Assembly: GCA_947561395.2 (NCBI GenBank)
Contig: OX387187.1
Span: forward strand, 30,795,829-30,859,828
Origin: Buxus sempervirens
Taxonomy: Eukaryota > Streptophyta > Magnoliopsida > Buxales > Buxaceae
DNA: 64,000 bases
Direction of reading: 5' to 3'
Position 1 is the stretch's first letter. Every line of letters starts with the position of its first letter. Below the pieces are notes generated by a model. That model was not told the DNA's origin. It saw only the letters and a program-made list of their open reading frames with translations, and made no database searches. Below, one piece after another: positions 27,421 to 39,299 of the stretch. A program made the position numbers and the translations under genes.

Positions 27421-29013
27421 AAACGTGAAGAGAGAACCTGGGGAAAAAGATGGTGGAATGGACCCTCTAGGCTTAGAACCTACAAATGATGAAGAGCATG
27501 CTGTTTGGTTATTTTGAGCCTATGGTTGATTTCTCTGATGTATTATGCATTTGTCTCTGGAGAGGATGTGCGAATCCTTGCTCTCAATAGCAATGGATTC
27601 CAGCCTTCTCCTAGAAAATTTGATTTCCATCACCACCAAGCACACTTTTCACTATTTTTTGCAAGGATCAGCTAGATCTTGGATTTCCATGTTTAATACA
27701 GGAAATCTGAGATTATTGGCTTTAAAATGAATCTTAGAACTTCATGAGATTGTTTTTCTTGATTTTCAAGTGTTTTGGTCGAATCCACTTGCACACATGC
27801 ACTGGTTTTGGACTCTTTCTTCAAAAATCTTCAAAATAGGACAGCATCTGTGGCCTGTCTTAGAATGCTTATAACTTCATCCTCCGGATGAATTTTTGAG
27901 TGATTCCAAAGACATGTAATAGATGAGCATGTCTAGATTGTATCTGGAAATTTTCGTTCATTTTTATGGAGCCAATTTTTGATACCATCTGTTCAAAGTC
28001 TGTAAGTCAGTTCAGCCCAGATTGCTGAACTTGCCGCTTTGATGGTGCACAATTTGCTCAATTTTAATCCGTTTTGAGTGATTTCAATTTCTGTGTTTTC
28101 CTTGAGGAGTTTATTTTCCATTCCAACTGGTTTCAACAGTTTTTGATCTGATTTATGGCTTGTGTGATTGATTGACTCAGAGTGGCTCTGTAACAGAGTT
28201 CTGGGTTAATCTGTGATCCTCTAGGCATGTTCAAGAAGACACACAAGTCACAAATGGATTGAGTTTGGTGCAAGGCTTATTTCGTTTGAAAGATGGCACC
28301 ATATACTTGATCCATGCGAGTTTTTACGAATTTATATGGAGCCAAACTCCACAAATAGAGTTTCAAAAATGCTTACTCGCCACTTTATTATGAGTTACAA
28401 TAGCAGATTTTCTTAGAATACTCTTCTCTTGTTTTAAATCAGAATAAGCTAATTTTTTCATAGAATATTCTACTTCTTACCAGCTTTCAAATGGCTTTGG
28501 TTTCATATGATTTGAATTTAAATTGAGTGATTTGTGGTCAATCGAAGCTTTCAAGTTCTTATAATCTGATTTTTCCAGATTTGTCTTGAATTGGTTTTTC
28601 TTCAAATTTTACTTAGATTTTTCTTCACTCATAAAGTTCTAAAGTGATATATCCATGAGGAGAGTCCAAGTTCATTGGATTACTCATATGGAATAATCAC
28701 ATACATTTTGCTTATTTTAAGCATCCTTTTTTTTATTTTTAATTAGCAAACAATTCTTAGCATGAGCAAGCGTGTGGCAACCGTCTTAGATGGATGAGTG
28801 GGGGTGCCTAACACCTTCCCCCGCTCATAAATAATTCCCCTTACCTGATCTCTGGATTTTTCCTTGTATTAGAGCTACTTTGGCTCTATTTGGCTTTTAT
28901 GAACCCTTTGGTGTCCATTCACACCTTAACTTGTATGGTGGCGACTCTATATCTTTTTGAACCCCGCGTGAGGATATCGGAAGTAATCTTAGTTGACATT
29001 TCCATGTCTCACA

Positions 29014-29785
29014 ATTGGCGACTCTGCTGGGGACTAATGGAATTGAGCCATGTTTGTTTGTTTTTTCATGTTTTGATTGATTTTATGTGATTGTTTGTTG
29101 TCTTGTTTGGGTGTAATAAGCATTTTGATGTGAATGCTTCTGTTTTAGAGAATGCAAGACCCATGAGAATAGGGTGTGTTATTTCCATGCTTGAGTATGT
29201 TTAGAACCATGCTTAGGAAGGCCTCATTAGTCTTACCATGCTAGATCACCATGTCTCTATGATAGCATGCTTTGTTTTGTGATTAAAAGCCATGAGCATG
29301 AGATCTGAATTTCTTTGAAAGATGTTTTGAATATGTCAAAAACATGCTCACCATGATTCATTGCTTTTTGTATAACATAATAACATGCTCCCATGTTTGT
29401 ATGATGTTTGTGTAAATACATGTTTAGATTGAGCATGCTAGGTATTTTAAGATTGCCTTGATATGCAAGTGTTTATTCTTTCCAAATATGATCTCTATAT
29501 CATGCCTGGGTGAATGTGGTTGTGTTTGCATGGCTACGAAAAAAGAGTGGCAAGGGTGGGACGTTGTGATGAATGTGACCCACTTTTTCAAACGCACTTG
29601 TGCGCTTTTTTTTTTTCATTTTTTACACAGCCTACCTATCACCAATAGGAAGTTGAACACGAATGTGTGTAGCTTGGCGCACCGAGGTCGTTACTTCGGA
29701 AAGCGAAAGTGAAAACATTCACCTTAGAAGCTTTGAGCCAATGATGTGATGACATGGTGGATCTAGAATTCTGGTCATACACTAA
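29014..29785 (+). mobile_element. Start of internal region of the LTR D element, with primer-binding site
   Basis: Two bases after the LTR end comes TGGCGACTCTGCTGGGGA (29016-29033), an 18-base sequence that reads as the complement of a tRNA 3' end finishing in CCA. Similar PBS sequences are known from plant Tat/Ogre elements; I do not assert which tRNA. What follows is T-rich leader-like sequence with no gag or pol visible. It is interrupted at 29786 by the CACTA element and may continue after 34209. Confidence 0.75.
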
Positions 29786-30112
29786 CACTACAAAAAAAGT
29801 CCTTTTATTACGGCACTTCAAAAGTGCCCTTATAATATGAAAAAATGCCGTTATAACATATAACGGCATTTTGATAAGGTGCCGTTTTAAGTGGTGTTGC
29901 ATTATGTTATAGCGACAACTTATAACGACACTTTGGAAAATGCCGCTACAAAGTGACTTTTTACGGCATCTAAAAATGCCGTAAAAATGTAAACTATTAC
30001 GACATTTTTTTAAAGTGTCATAATAAAATTTATCAGCACTTGAAGGCTTTAGCGACAACCACCAAGTGCCGCTAAAAGTTTATTAATTTAAAAAAAATTA
30101 ATTCCCACCCCA

Positions 30113-30116
30113 CCCC

Positions 30117-30153
<37 letters not shown>
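30113..30153 (+). repeat. Poly-C run of about 40 bases
   Basis: An almost pure C tract following CCCACCCCACCCCA. Its exact length should be treated with caution because homopolymers are error-prone in sequencing and assembly. It lies between the CACTA sub-terminal repeats and the 144-bp tandem duplication. Confidence 0.85.
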
Positions 30154-30155
<2 letters not shown>

Positions 30156-30166
30156 AATTAATTCAC

Positions 30167-30454
30167 CCACCCCTGGAAATCTCCATTATTAGTGGTTCTG
30201 ACTCCTGGAAATCTTTGAAACCACCCTGAATTGTTTTATATGTTTAAGGTGTACCAGTCCCACACGCTTGGTGGTCCATCCCGGAAAACTCAAGTTCTTG
30301 CAAGCACATACCACCCCTGGAAATCTCCATTATTAGTGGTTCTGACTCCTGGAAATCTTTGAAACCACCCTGAATTGTTTTATATGTTTAAGGTGTACCA
30401 GTCCCACACGCTTGGTGGTCCATCCCGGAAAACTCAAGTTCTTGCAAGCACATA
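30167..30454 (+). repeat. 144-bp tandem duplication inside the CACTA element
   Basis: 30167-30310 and 30311-30454 are identical by eye, starting CCACCCCTGGAAATCTCC and ending TTGCAAGCACATA. The near absence of differences means the duplication is recent or was not resolved in assembly. No coding content was recognised. Confidence 0.9.
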
Positions 30455-31039
30455 CATAGAGATAAGTGTTGCCGTTGTGCACATGAAATGAAAAATCTAG
30501 TCTACCTAACACATGCTACTGTTCACTATACCACCCAATAACTCATGTAATCACCTTGTCTTTCCTCTGCATCATCTATCTCAATACAGAATACAAATGG
30601 AGTAAATAATGTCACCTTGTCTACCATGGAAGCCCCAAGGTTGACTGACCATATTCCTTGAATCCATGCTCCAGCCCGCACTATATTTATTTAAGCATTA
30701 CAATAGAAAATGTTCATAAACAGTGAAACAGGCCGTGCCTCCTGAAACATCATTCTTTTAAAAACTATAGATATAGATAAACTAAATATGATTCAAGCAC
30801 AATAAATAGACATCCAAACCTGAAGGAAAAACTAAAGATAACTATCAAACACCACTAATAATTCAAAGTCAGAGATAGACTAAACACCAGAGACTTGCTC
30901 TCTTCATACTGTCTTTTACAGTCCCATGTTTGCTTACATGATTGCACAACTATCTGTCATACATGTAAAGATTTTAGTACAGAAAACATGGAATCAACTT
31001 TTACAGCTTTAATATACTCGCATCACATATAGCTGCCCA

Positions 31040-31175
31040 AAATCTCAGCAATATAGAGCGTATTACTCCTGCTGTACAGACATCAGCTTCTGGCCCATAA
31101 TTAATGCTTGCAGAGTACCCCAGGAGCAACATAATATGGAATTCCAACGACATCGGTGAAAACTTACTTGAAGCA
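31040..31175 (-). pseudogene. Captured calcium-dependent protein kinase (CDPK) fragment
   Basis: On the minus strand one frame reads VFTDVVGIPYYVAPGVLCK and an overlapping frame then continues NYGPEADVCTAGVIRSILL. Together these are kinase subdomains VIII-IX of the plant CDPK/CRK family, whose consensus is VFTDVVGSPYYVAPEVL followed by YGPEADVWSAGVILYILL. The invariant APE glutamate is a glycine here, the frame shifts between the two parts, and the WSAG tryptophan is a cysteine, so it is dead. No other kinase exons were recognised nearby. Its position inside a CACTA element indicates capture of a host gene segment. Confidence 0.75.
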
Positions 31176-34100
31176 GCAAACATATACATTGGCGAACAGA
31201 GGACTATTACCTTTATAGAAGTACCTAATCCATGCTCTCACTTCCATTTCTCCGCGTTGTCAAACAGCCAACAAAACAAGTCACGGCAGTAGAGACGAAG
31301 CAAAGTGAATCCAACAACAGCAACAACAGAGGGATGCATTTACCATTTTTGAGTTTCTTACAATAATACAAGCAAAATCCACTTCTCAGCTCCTGTTCTA
31401 TGTGTATATGTGGATTATTTTCATTGGGGCATATTTTGGATTCAAAGTGGTTCAATTTGCTCAACATTAGGGACTACTACTTCAAATTCTCACTTTAAGA
31501 GAGCACTAGGAAAGGTTGATACCCAAGCCTAAAATATATTGAATAATCAAAGATGAGAGAAGAATATAAGGAACATGATGGTAAACCCAAACACCATCTA
31601 TGATTCAGTGGATCAATCCTATAGAATGGGCAGCAAAAATCATCTAAGTAGGTTGATTTACTTAACTCTGTTTCATTCTATGGTCCAGATGGTGAAACAG
31701 GCGTACAAATAGACACCCAAGGACTAAACAGTTATATTAACTTCATAACAGGTATATATGAGGCTAATTAAATGTCATAGATGACACAGAAAGCATTTGT
31801 TACATTACTTGATGAAGCTGAAGAATTAATAGGTGCTAAATATCAAATCTAGTTAAATCAAAAGAAAAGGTATTCATTCATTTTGATTATATAAAATAAT
31901 TAACAAAACATATTTGCATTCAAGACTTACCATAATGTTTTTATACTACATGAAGGACGGAGCAACAAATACCATAACAAATTGTTGGAAGGCAAATAAA
32001 GGAACGAATTTTTAGCAGCGGTCATAGCTCATTGCTAAAACCCCATTTTTCTTTAGTGACTATTAGAATCAATTGCAACGTGGAACACAAGTTGATTGAT
32101 GATACCTAGTAGCAACATGTATTTGTGTTCACCGCAAAATTTGTGTTACTAAAAAAATCAATATTTTTTAGTGCAAGTGGGTTAGATCATGTGACCACTA
32201 AATTCCATTGATTCTAGGAAGCCAACCAAGCTACAAATATCAAGCCTAATCCGTATCATATACGCAAAAGAATGAGATTAAAGGGGTTGATAAAGCAAAT
32301 GCTAATTGCTAGTATCTCTGGACCAAGTGTAAATCTCTTTTCTTCTATAATCCTATTCGTTAAAAATTTATAAGAGTAATAATTGGTGAATGTGTGTTGA
32401 CTATTGTACAAACGAAATAGCACACAACAAACATACTTGAGAAAATCACAACACCCTCTCCATTATAGTTTCTGAGAAATTTCATCGTTCTGAATGGCAT
32501 TAACTTCCCCCACCAAAACTGGGATGAGGTGTCAAGAGAGGTAATGAATTAGTCATACCATCACTATCCTCTTTCACAATACCCTTCACAACGATCCCTT
32601 CCCCTCTCCTACATCCCATAACAATCTATCAGCTATGTGTTTTAGCAGCCTAAAATGTTTTTTTTTTTCTGTCCGCTATTCTCATGCTTGATATCTTTGG
32701 CAGTGCAAAAATTGATGGCAGAAATGGTCCATGTTGGTGAGAGGCGCAAACAAGCATCATCCTTTTATTTATTATATATAGAAGATGAGAGGCGCAAACA
32801 AGCATCATGAAGATTTAAAAGAAAAAGAATAAACATAAAACATTGATTCAAAAACCTAACCATCACCAGAAACTCTAACCGAAACACATTAAAAAAGGCT
32901 AGACAAACAGTAAGCAGAACACATCGATTACAAATGAAAAGGAATTAAAAAAAAAAACTAACCATTACCAGAAGGAGAAGGAAGGAGAAGTGCCTAATCT
33001 ATTCAGAAACATACCTGAAGCCTTGGAAATACTGATTTCAAAGATAGAAGTCGAAAGCTTTGTGCTCCTGTTTGGTTATGGAGCGTAAGAACTTGAAGGA
33101 ATAGTTGAATGAAGAGTTGATTACCGGAAACGTTATTGTTCAGATAGTTGAGTCGCCCGGAAAGAAGGAAGATCGCCTGAGAATGCAATCGGGTCACAAC
33201 TGGAGACTGTTTTGAATCAAATTTGTTTTCTCGTCACTTTGCTGGTTATTGCCAACAAACATACAAGGAAAGAACAATAGATCTAGAAATCAGATCCACA
33301 ATATTGAAAACTACATAACGATTCCACAAATCAAATATGCAAACTCGAAAATCGATCTATCAAATCTTCAAACAAGATGAAACTTATGAAAGAGATCTAG
33401 AAACATACCTCCGACGCAAACGAATCTGTTTCAGAAATCAAAACCCTAAGGCTTCATTAGGCATATCCATGTACTATTTTTGTTGTAGAGAGCGCGAGAA
33501 AGAGTAATCGACTATTTTGTTGCAGAGAACGCGAGAACGCCCTAATCCGACAGGTCTTCTGTTCTGTTCTGTTTCATTCGTTGAGTGTTCTGTTTTGTTT
33601 CATTCGTTGAGCGCATTGACAACCCAAAAAAAGGAAAAATCGGTTTTTAGGGTTTTTTTTAAAACTAATTCATATTCAACCATCCAATTCTTTCAAATTG
33701 GTAATTAATTATGTTTTCTTTAAATAATTAAGAACTAGTCTTCTTTCAAATAATTTCATGACTGTATCTGAATTATTTTCATAATACATCAATTAAATAA
33801 ATTTACCCAAAAAATTTACTTTATTTTTAATAATTATTTTATATTTATAGCGGCATTTCATAATAAAGTGCCGTAATACAATATTTTATAATTATTGTAT
33901 AGCGGCATTTGATAGATAAGTGCTGTAACAAATTGTTTTATAAGGGCATTCAGTTAAAGAATGCCGTAATAAATTATTTTATAACAGCATTCACTAGGAA
34001 AATGCCGTAATAAATTGTTTTATAGCGGCATTTTTCTAGGAAATTCGGTAATAAATAGTTTTATAATGGCATTTTTAAAAAAATGCCGTAATAAATTGTT

Positions 34101-34209
34101 TTATAACGGCATCTGCATATGAAATGCCGTATTTAGGCACTTATAAGGGCACTTTTTTATACGTGCCCTTATATTAGTGTCGTTATATCACTTTTTTTTT
34201 GTAGTGTAA

Positions 34210-35159
34210 GCTTGAGTTCTAAGTTGCCAATAAGCCAAATCCTAGAACCCCTACGCTTGAAGGTGGAAAAACACATTTTTGGCCAAAGTAAACCAAATGC
34301 GAGGGGAAAAGGGTTTGTAATGAGGGAAGGCCGTCTTGCATGGCTCAGGTGATCCAAGGTATGATATAGTCACCATCTGGAAGGTAAATATGAGATAACA
34401 AGGTATTTTCAGTCTATTTCTTGTAATGGCCACTATACTTTGTAAAATCAAGCTCATGGTGTCCATTTTGTTGGGATTTTGTTTTTCCCAGAAAGTTGCT
34501 ATTATCCTAGGATTGGTGTAGCCCTTAGAGAGAGTTTTTACTCTTCTTAGATGTCATTCTACCCAAATACTCTTAGGAGGCACCCAAAAGTCCAAAATCC
34601 ATGCATTGGGTGTCCATTTTGGGAGGGAGCCTAGGCTCTCCTCTGTTTAAATATGGCTAATCCTCTTTTTTGCAAGAAATTTGTGTTTGAAGGCCCCCAG
34701 GAGCTGCTAGTACAAAGGGTCCATCTCTTGTTAGTTTAGAAATTTTCTTTCTCAAGCCCAAAAAGGCTAAATTGTATTTTTTATTTTTTTTGATTCATGC
34801 CCTTGAAGGCAAATTTGTATTATAGTTCATTTCCTTTATTGTAAAGGATCTTTTTGCATATTTGTAAAGCCCTTTGTGCAATCTCATAAAGTTCATGGTA
34901 TACATGGATTTTAATACCATTTGATGTGTCAAATGCCCAATTTGGGGCAGTCTAGAAGCCAACCAATGGGGAACAATGAGTTTGGACAAGTAATCAAGCT
35001 AATAAAACCAATTGGAAAAGGAAACAATTCGAAAATCTGATTTCTGGCTTAAAACCATCTTGAGTATGTGGTTTCCTGCATTTTTGCTGCAACCGCAGGA
35101 TATGTGCGGTTTAAGCCAAACCGTTCTGAGTGCACGGTTTTAAGCCGAAATCCTGTTTC
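34210..35159. other. Repeat-derived DNA, probably retroelement remains
   Basis: No coding frame. At about 35050-35145 there are three near-palindromes of the same style as the U3 array of LTRs D and E (AACCGC..GCGGTTT and AAACCG..CGGTTTT arms), so part of this is likely a remnant of that LTR group, but no LTR ends were found. The rest may be the continuation of the internal region cut by the CACTA element. Confidence 0.4.
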
Positions 35160-35640
35160 AGCCATCTTTAGCAAACTTTTCTGGGTTCTTCCATCCCTAA
35201 ATAATATAAGCAAATGGTCAGGGGTTCCATCCCTAAATAATACACAATAATCAGGGGAAACAAAGTGAAAGGGGCTTGTTTCCCCAATAAACATCATGCC
35301 AAAAGCTGAGAGAGGATCCCAACTGAAGTTTAAAGGAAACTGAGGGCTGAAAATAGGCTTGAGGGCCGAAATTTCTTTCCAAGGGCAAGTTCAATTGGGT
35401 CTAATTGTAGACTTGAAGTCTCGTCCATTTCCTTGTACGCAAAATTCACTTGATATAACTGAATCTCGCAAAGAACCTTTCTCTTCCGCTAACCACGAAA
35501 GCCACTTTCCCAATAGAGCTAAGTTCTAAAGATGAATGTTTCCTAATCTCAAATCTCCTGAGCTGATTCTAGTACACACCTCACTCCACCTCACCAAATG
35601 GTGTTTCCTTGACTCTGCCCCTTCCTAAGAAAGTTTCTAT
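35160..35640 (-). mobile_element. LINE (L1-type) fragment, region after reverse transcriptase
   Basis: The minus strand reads HHLVRWSEVCTRISSGDLRL and then LALLGKWLSWLAEEKGSL, the conserved stretch downstream of the reverse transcriptase domain of plant L1 LINEs (usual form: HLVSWDKVCKPKKEGGLGIR..NKALLGKWLWRF). It is short, has in-frame stops and lacks both element ends, so it is a dead fragment. Exact borders are uncertain. Confidence 0.55.
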
Positions 35641-36837
35641 TCTCTTTTAGGTTTATAATTTATGATGTGTTTCCACTTGGATGATATTTGGCTCATTATA
35701 AAGGTCTTTTAGAGATCTATAATAGCTATTTCTACTAAATTATTGAGATTTTAATGTTTTGGTCTTCAAAATAGGGTTGAAGTAGCATTACAAAGTAAGT
35801 TATGATTTTATAAAGGTATCCTTGACATGATAATTTTATTTAAAATGTTATGTGAGTTTAAGTGTTGTTTATGTTTTTCAAATATTTTGATTGAACTAAA
35901 AATGTAAATGTTATGTGAGTTTTAAGAAAAATCGTATCAGTTTGTCTTTCATTTATGTTTATTTGAATTCAAAGTGTAAGTACTATAAATTAGATTAATA
36001 GAAGTTAAGATTAGTTACTTGGTCTTACGTTTGTTTTTGGTTTCATTTATTATGAATAGATTGATCAAATTGTTGTTCCCTTGCTTCTTAAGAGAGATGT
36101 TTTGGTGATTGTGAATATTTATGTAGATATATCAAATAGTAATTACCTTGCACATAAATGTGCTCCGCAATTTGAGATCTCACTAGCTGGGAGATCCAGA
36201 GAAAGTCATGCATTGGATTTGTGTATTTGATCAAGTTATTGTGTTCCCGAAGGTGTATGTACAATGTTTTATTCCAAATGCTAGTTATTTAAACCGGTTG
36301 ATCATAGAATGGATTTTGCTTTACATGAGGAAATATCTGTCAGAATGGAAACAATGAATTGAATATACCTGTGTATGTAAAAAGATATTTTGATGCAACA
36401 AGTGTCTCTGAATTACTAATCCAAGTTGGGCTGAATGCAACTAGGCCAGCTTATAAATTATAAAAGACATATTTTAAATGCAATTAGTATAGAGCTGAAT
36501 GCTATGTCTATTATATTTTGTTAAGATTCTCTGATATTCCATCCAAAATTATGAGGAACTATTAATTTGGCTATTTTACTCCTGTTGATTCTTTTCTGTC
36601 CCTTCAATATACTTCATTAGGTCTTGCAAAACCTGTTGCAGATTATACATCAGCAGAAACCAGATGAAAACAAGGGCCAAGGCCTCAGTTTATCATTAGA
36701 TAACAAGTGAGAGACTGCTGCATCCTCATCTTCCTCTAATTCCGCCTGCAGCCGTCATGGGGAGATCGAAGAGGTCAACATTAGGTGAAATTTCATACAA
36801 TTGCTAATGTCGAACAGGCTAGGAGGAGAGGGTACAG
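35641..36837 (+). other. AT-rich DNA with a possible exon of an unrecognised gene
   Basis: An exon-like stretch starts at 36628 after ACTTCATTAG. It encodes VLQNLLQIIHQQKPDENKGQ and GLSLSLDNK, then TGA, then a Ser-rich run followed by SACSRHGEIEEVNI in the same frame. The codon phase matches the end of the stretch at 21063. I do not recognise the product. The remainder is AT-rich with nothing assignable. Confidence 0.3.
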
Positions 36838-36951
36838 AAACTGTTGTGCTACTTGTACAAAATCATTTGGGGTTGCAGTTTTGCTTAGAAGTCTGGCAAG
36901 AAATCGCTTTGGGTAATATGCTTTCAAAAGCATATTACCCACATGCATATG

Positions 36952-37001
<50 letters not shown>

Positions 37002-38514
37002 AATTGTGTGTGTGTATAATATACTTAATACAGTTTTGATACTTAATAATAATAAATGATATATCTATATAAGTGCATTTAAGTATAATAATATATATAC
37101 TAAATTATATTAAGTATGACAACTACTTAATTATACTAAATAATAATAATTCCATCAATATATTTTAGTATATTTTATTATACTAAATAATAATAATGCC
37201 ATCAATATATATTTTAGTACATTCATTTTCTCAAATCCAAATATGTCAACATCGTTTATTTTAGTATATTTTCTGGAATCCGAATATTTCAGCATAATTT
37301 ATTTAATTCGAAGATGTTACAATATATATATATATATATTAATTACATTCATTAATTTTATTAAATGTTTTTAGTATTAATTTTTAGTGTATTTGACTGG
37401 TAAACATCCCTAATTACAAGGCAACGTAACCTGAAAGGGAACTTTTAAATTTTCTTTTGGAATAAAAGATGATTGTGAAAAGATCATAGCACCTAACACC
37501 TCATATACGACACCGGATGATGACAATTAATAGCTTTATTAAAAGCAAACATTAACAGAAATAAAGTATAATAATCTTTACCAAAAAAGAAATAAAGTAT
37601 AATAATACTCTAGGTTTATTTGAAGAACAATGAAGAAGATACCAAAAAAGATTTGTTTATCGTTACTCTTTTATATTAAATAAAAACAAAATTGCAAGTA
37701 AGTGAGGCATATAAAAAGATGGACACAAGATGAACAAAGGCGTTGGTAGTCCTATTCTAAAGGGCCCAACGACGCATCCCTCCAGGAGTGACCAAATTAA
37801 TCAATGACCTCCAGGAACAAATTCGTAGTATAAGCAGAGGATCGGCCCAAAGGGAAATGAAAGTTGATAGCCTTTGTTTCTTTTCTAATGTCTAGCTCCC
37901 ACCAAAGTTTAAATGCCTAGACTTTGAGAAATTCGATAGTACCGGATGCCCCACAGCTCATCTAATATCATACTGCGGAGCTATGTTAGGATATACTTGA
38001 GATGAGAGACTGATGATTCAATTCTTTCAAAGGTCCCTAATAGGGCAAGCACATCGTTGGTTTTCCACCCTTGACCCTGTTCAAATTCACAACTGGCCAG
38101 ATCTAGCACGCCTTTTCATGGAGTAGTTCAAATTTAATTCTGAAGTCCTGCCAACACGAATGGAATTGATGAGATTTTCAAAAAAGAATAATGAATCGAT
38201 TAGGGACTACGCTCGTAGATGGAGGGAACTAGCCATACTAGTGCAACCACCATTGACTGAGTAAGAGATGGCCACCATCTTCATCTCAACCTTAGGCTAA
38301 CCCTACTATTCCCATCTAATTGTCCAATATGCGACAAGCTTCAGCTCACTAGTCCAAATCTCTGACAGGGTCAAAGGAGGAATCAAGTTTGGATTGATCA
38401 TAGTTTTTGTGCTACTTGGATTTTGTACAAGTAGCACAAAAACTGTTGTGCTACTTGTACAAAATCATTTGGGGTTGCAGTTTTGCTTAGAAGTCTGGCA
38501 AGAAATCGCTTTGG
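36838..38514 (+). repeat. 1.5-kb filler insertion between 75-bp direct repeats (copy 2 of 18622-20131)
   Basis: 36922-38403 is a near-identical copy of 18622-20131, including the fossil gag. It is flanked by a 75-bp direct repeat of the local sequence (36838-36912 and 38440-38514). The left junction is a hairpin, GGGTAATATGCTTT (36911-36924) against 36927-36940. The right junction is a hairpin, TTTTTGTGCTACTTG (38404-38418) against 38428-38442. No LTR, inverted terminal repeat or poly-A is present, so this is not ordinary transposition. Confidence 0.85.
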
Positions 38515-39299
38515 AAATGGTGCTGTGAGTGAACCTTGCCTTTTGCATGTTTATATTCTCAATCAACATGGAAACCAAATGCATTATACAAGCATTGCTA
38601 GTTTTGTTTGTTCCTAGTTTGTCGTAATAAGATATGGTTAAATATCCATTGATTCTTATGTCGCAGTTTTTGGAAAAGAAATTTGATTAATGTGGTCATG
38701 GCAAATCTGCTTCCCAGGAATTGATCCTTCTGCAACATTTCATATAAGTCTCTGATTGGTTACGTATTCAAAAAATACAGTTTCCTTTTGCAAAGGACCA
38801 ATCAATCACACGTTTTTTTTGCAGAAAAGGAAATGTTGCAGACATCTGGGCTTAACAAGTCTCCGAGCAAATGTTTTGTGAAATTGAGATAGCGACCTAG
38901 ATTTGAACATGTGTTGCCTTCATTGATCTGTCATTTGTATGGGTTTTATTATGCCCATGCATTTGATCTACAGGCCAATTAAAAGATAGCTAGCTATGCT
39001 TGTTAGTCTCCCAAAGTTGGTTAGGTCCTATTTGACGTAGGAAGCACTTCTCTGTCCCAAAAACGCTTCCTCGCTATGGGTGAGGTGTATGATTTACTAA
39101 GGTTTTCAGTTTCGGTGCCAATGGATGTGGTGCTGCACCTGGGAAAAAGTAGCACATCAATGAAATTTTGTCTAACGATTCTGTCGAAATTTTGCGGAAT
39201 GCACTGGAGATATTGGGCTTTTGGAGGGGTGATTACTTTGGATTCACTAGACGATTCACTAGGAGTTGAGATAGGATTTGTAGCCGTCATCGAATGCAC
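38515..39299. other. Intergenic DNA, no recognisable gene
   Basis: Overlapping short frames on both strands at 39021-39303 (75 codons plus, 92 codons minus) do not match any family I know. No transposon ends seen. Confidence 0.35.

Larger units (their letters stand above)
21802..29013 (+). mobile_element. LTR D (Ty3/gypsy, Tat/Ogre-like) with two nested solo LTRs
   Basis: Begins TGTAGACACCCCAAATTGCA and ends CCATGTCTCACA, followed by a primer-binding-site-like sequence. Two solo LTRs (22080-24573 and 25141-27420) are inserted in it; without them and their target duplications about 2.43 kb remain. TATAAAT box at 24883-24889. U3 near-palindromes with AACCGC/GCGGTT-type arms occur at about 21917-21995, 24594-24616 and 24658-24684. 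It aligns along its length with solo LTR E (59943-62818). It is the oldest layer here, since it hosts other insertions. The PBS marks it as a 5' LTR, but no downstream partner LTR was found, so the element is incomplete. Confidence 0.85.
29786..34206. mobile_element. Non-autonomous CACTA (En/Spm) transposon
   Basis: Starts CACTACAAAAAAA and ends TTTTTTTTTGTAGTG, the inverted ends of the CACTA superfamily, with the expected 3-bp target duplication TAA (29783-29785 and 34207-34209). Both ends carry sub-terminal arrays of a TATAACGGCATTTT-type motif in direct and inverted orientation (about 29800-30085 and 33850-34160), as CACTA transposases require. No transposase frame is present, so it would depend on another element. 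The interior holds a poly-C run, a 144-bp tandem duplication and a captured kinase gene fragment. Length 4421 bp. Confidence 0.9.

Noticed and set aside
31980-32180. MITE nested in the CACTA element (ends resembling TTTTTTAGTG)
   Set aside because: The left end and target duplication could not be identified.
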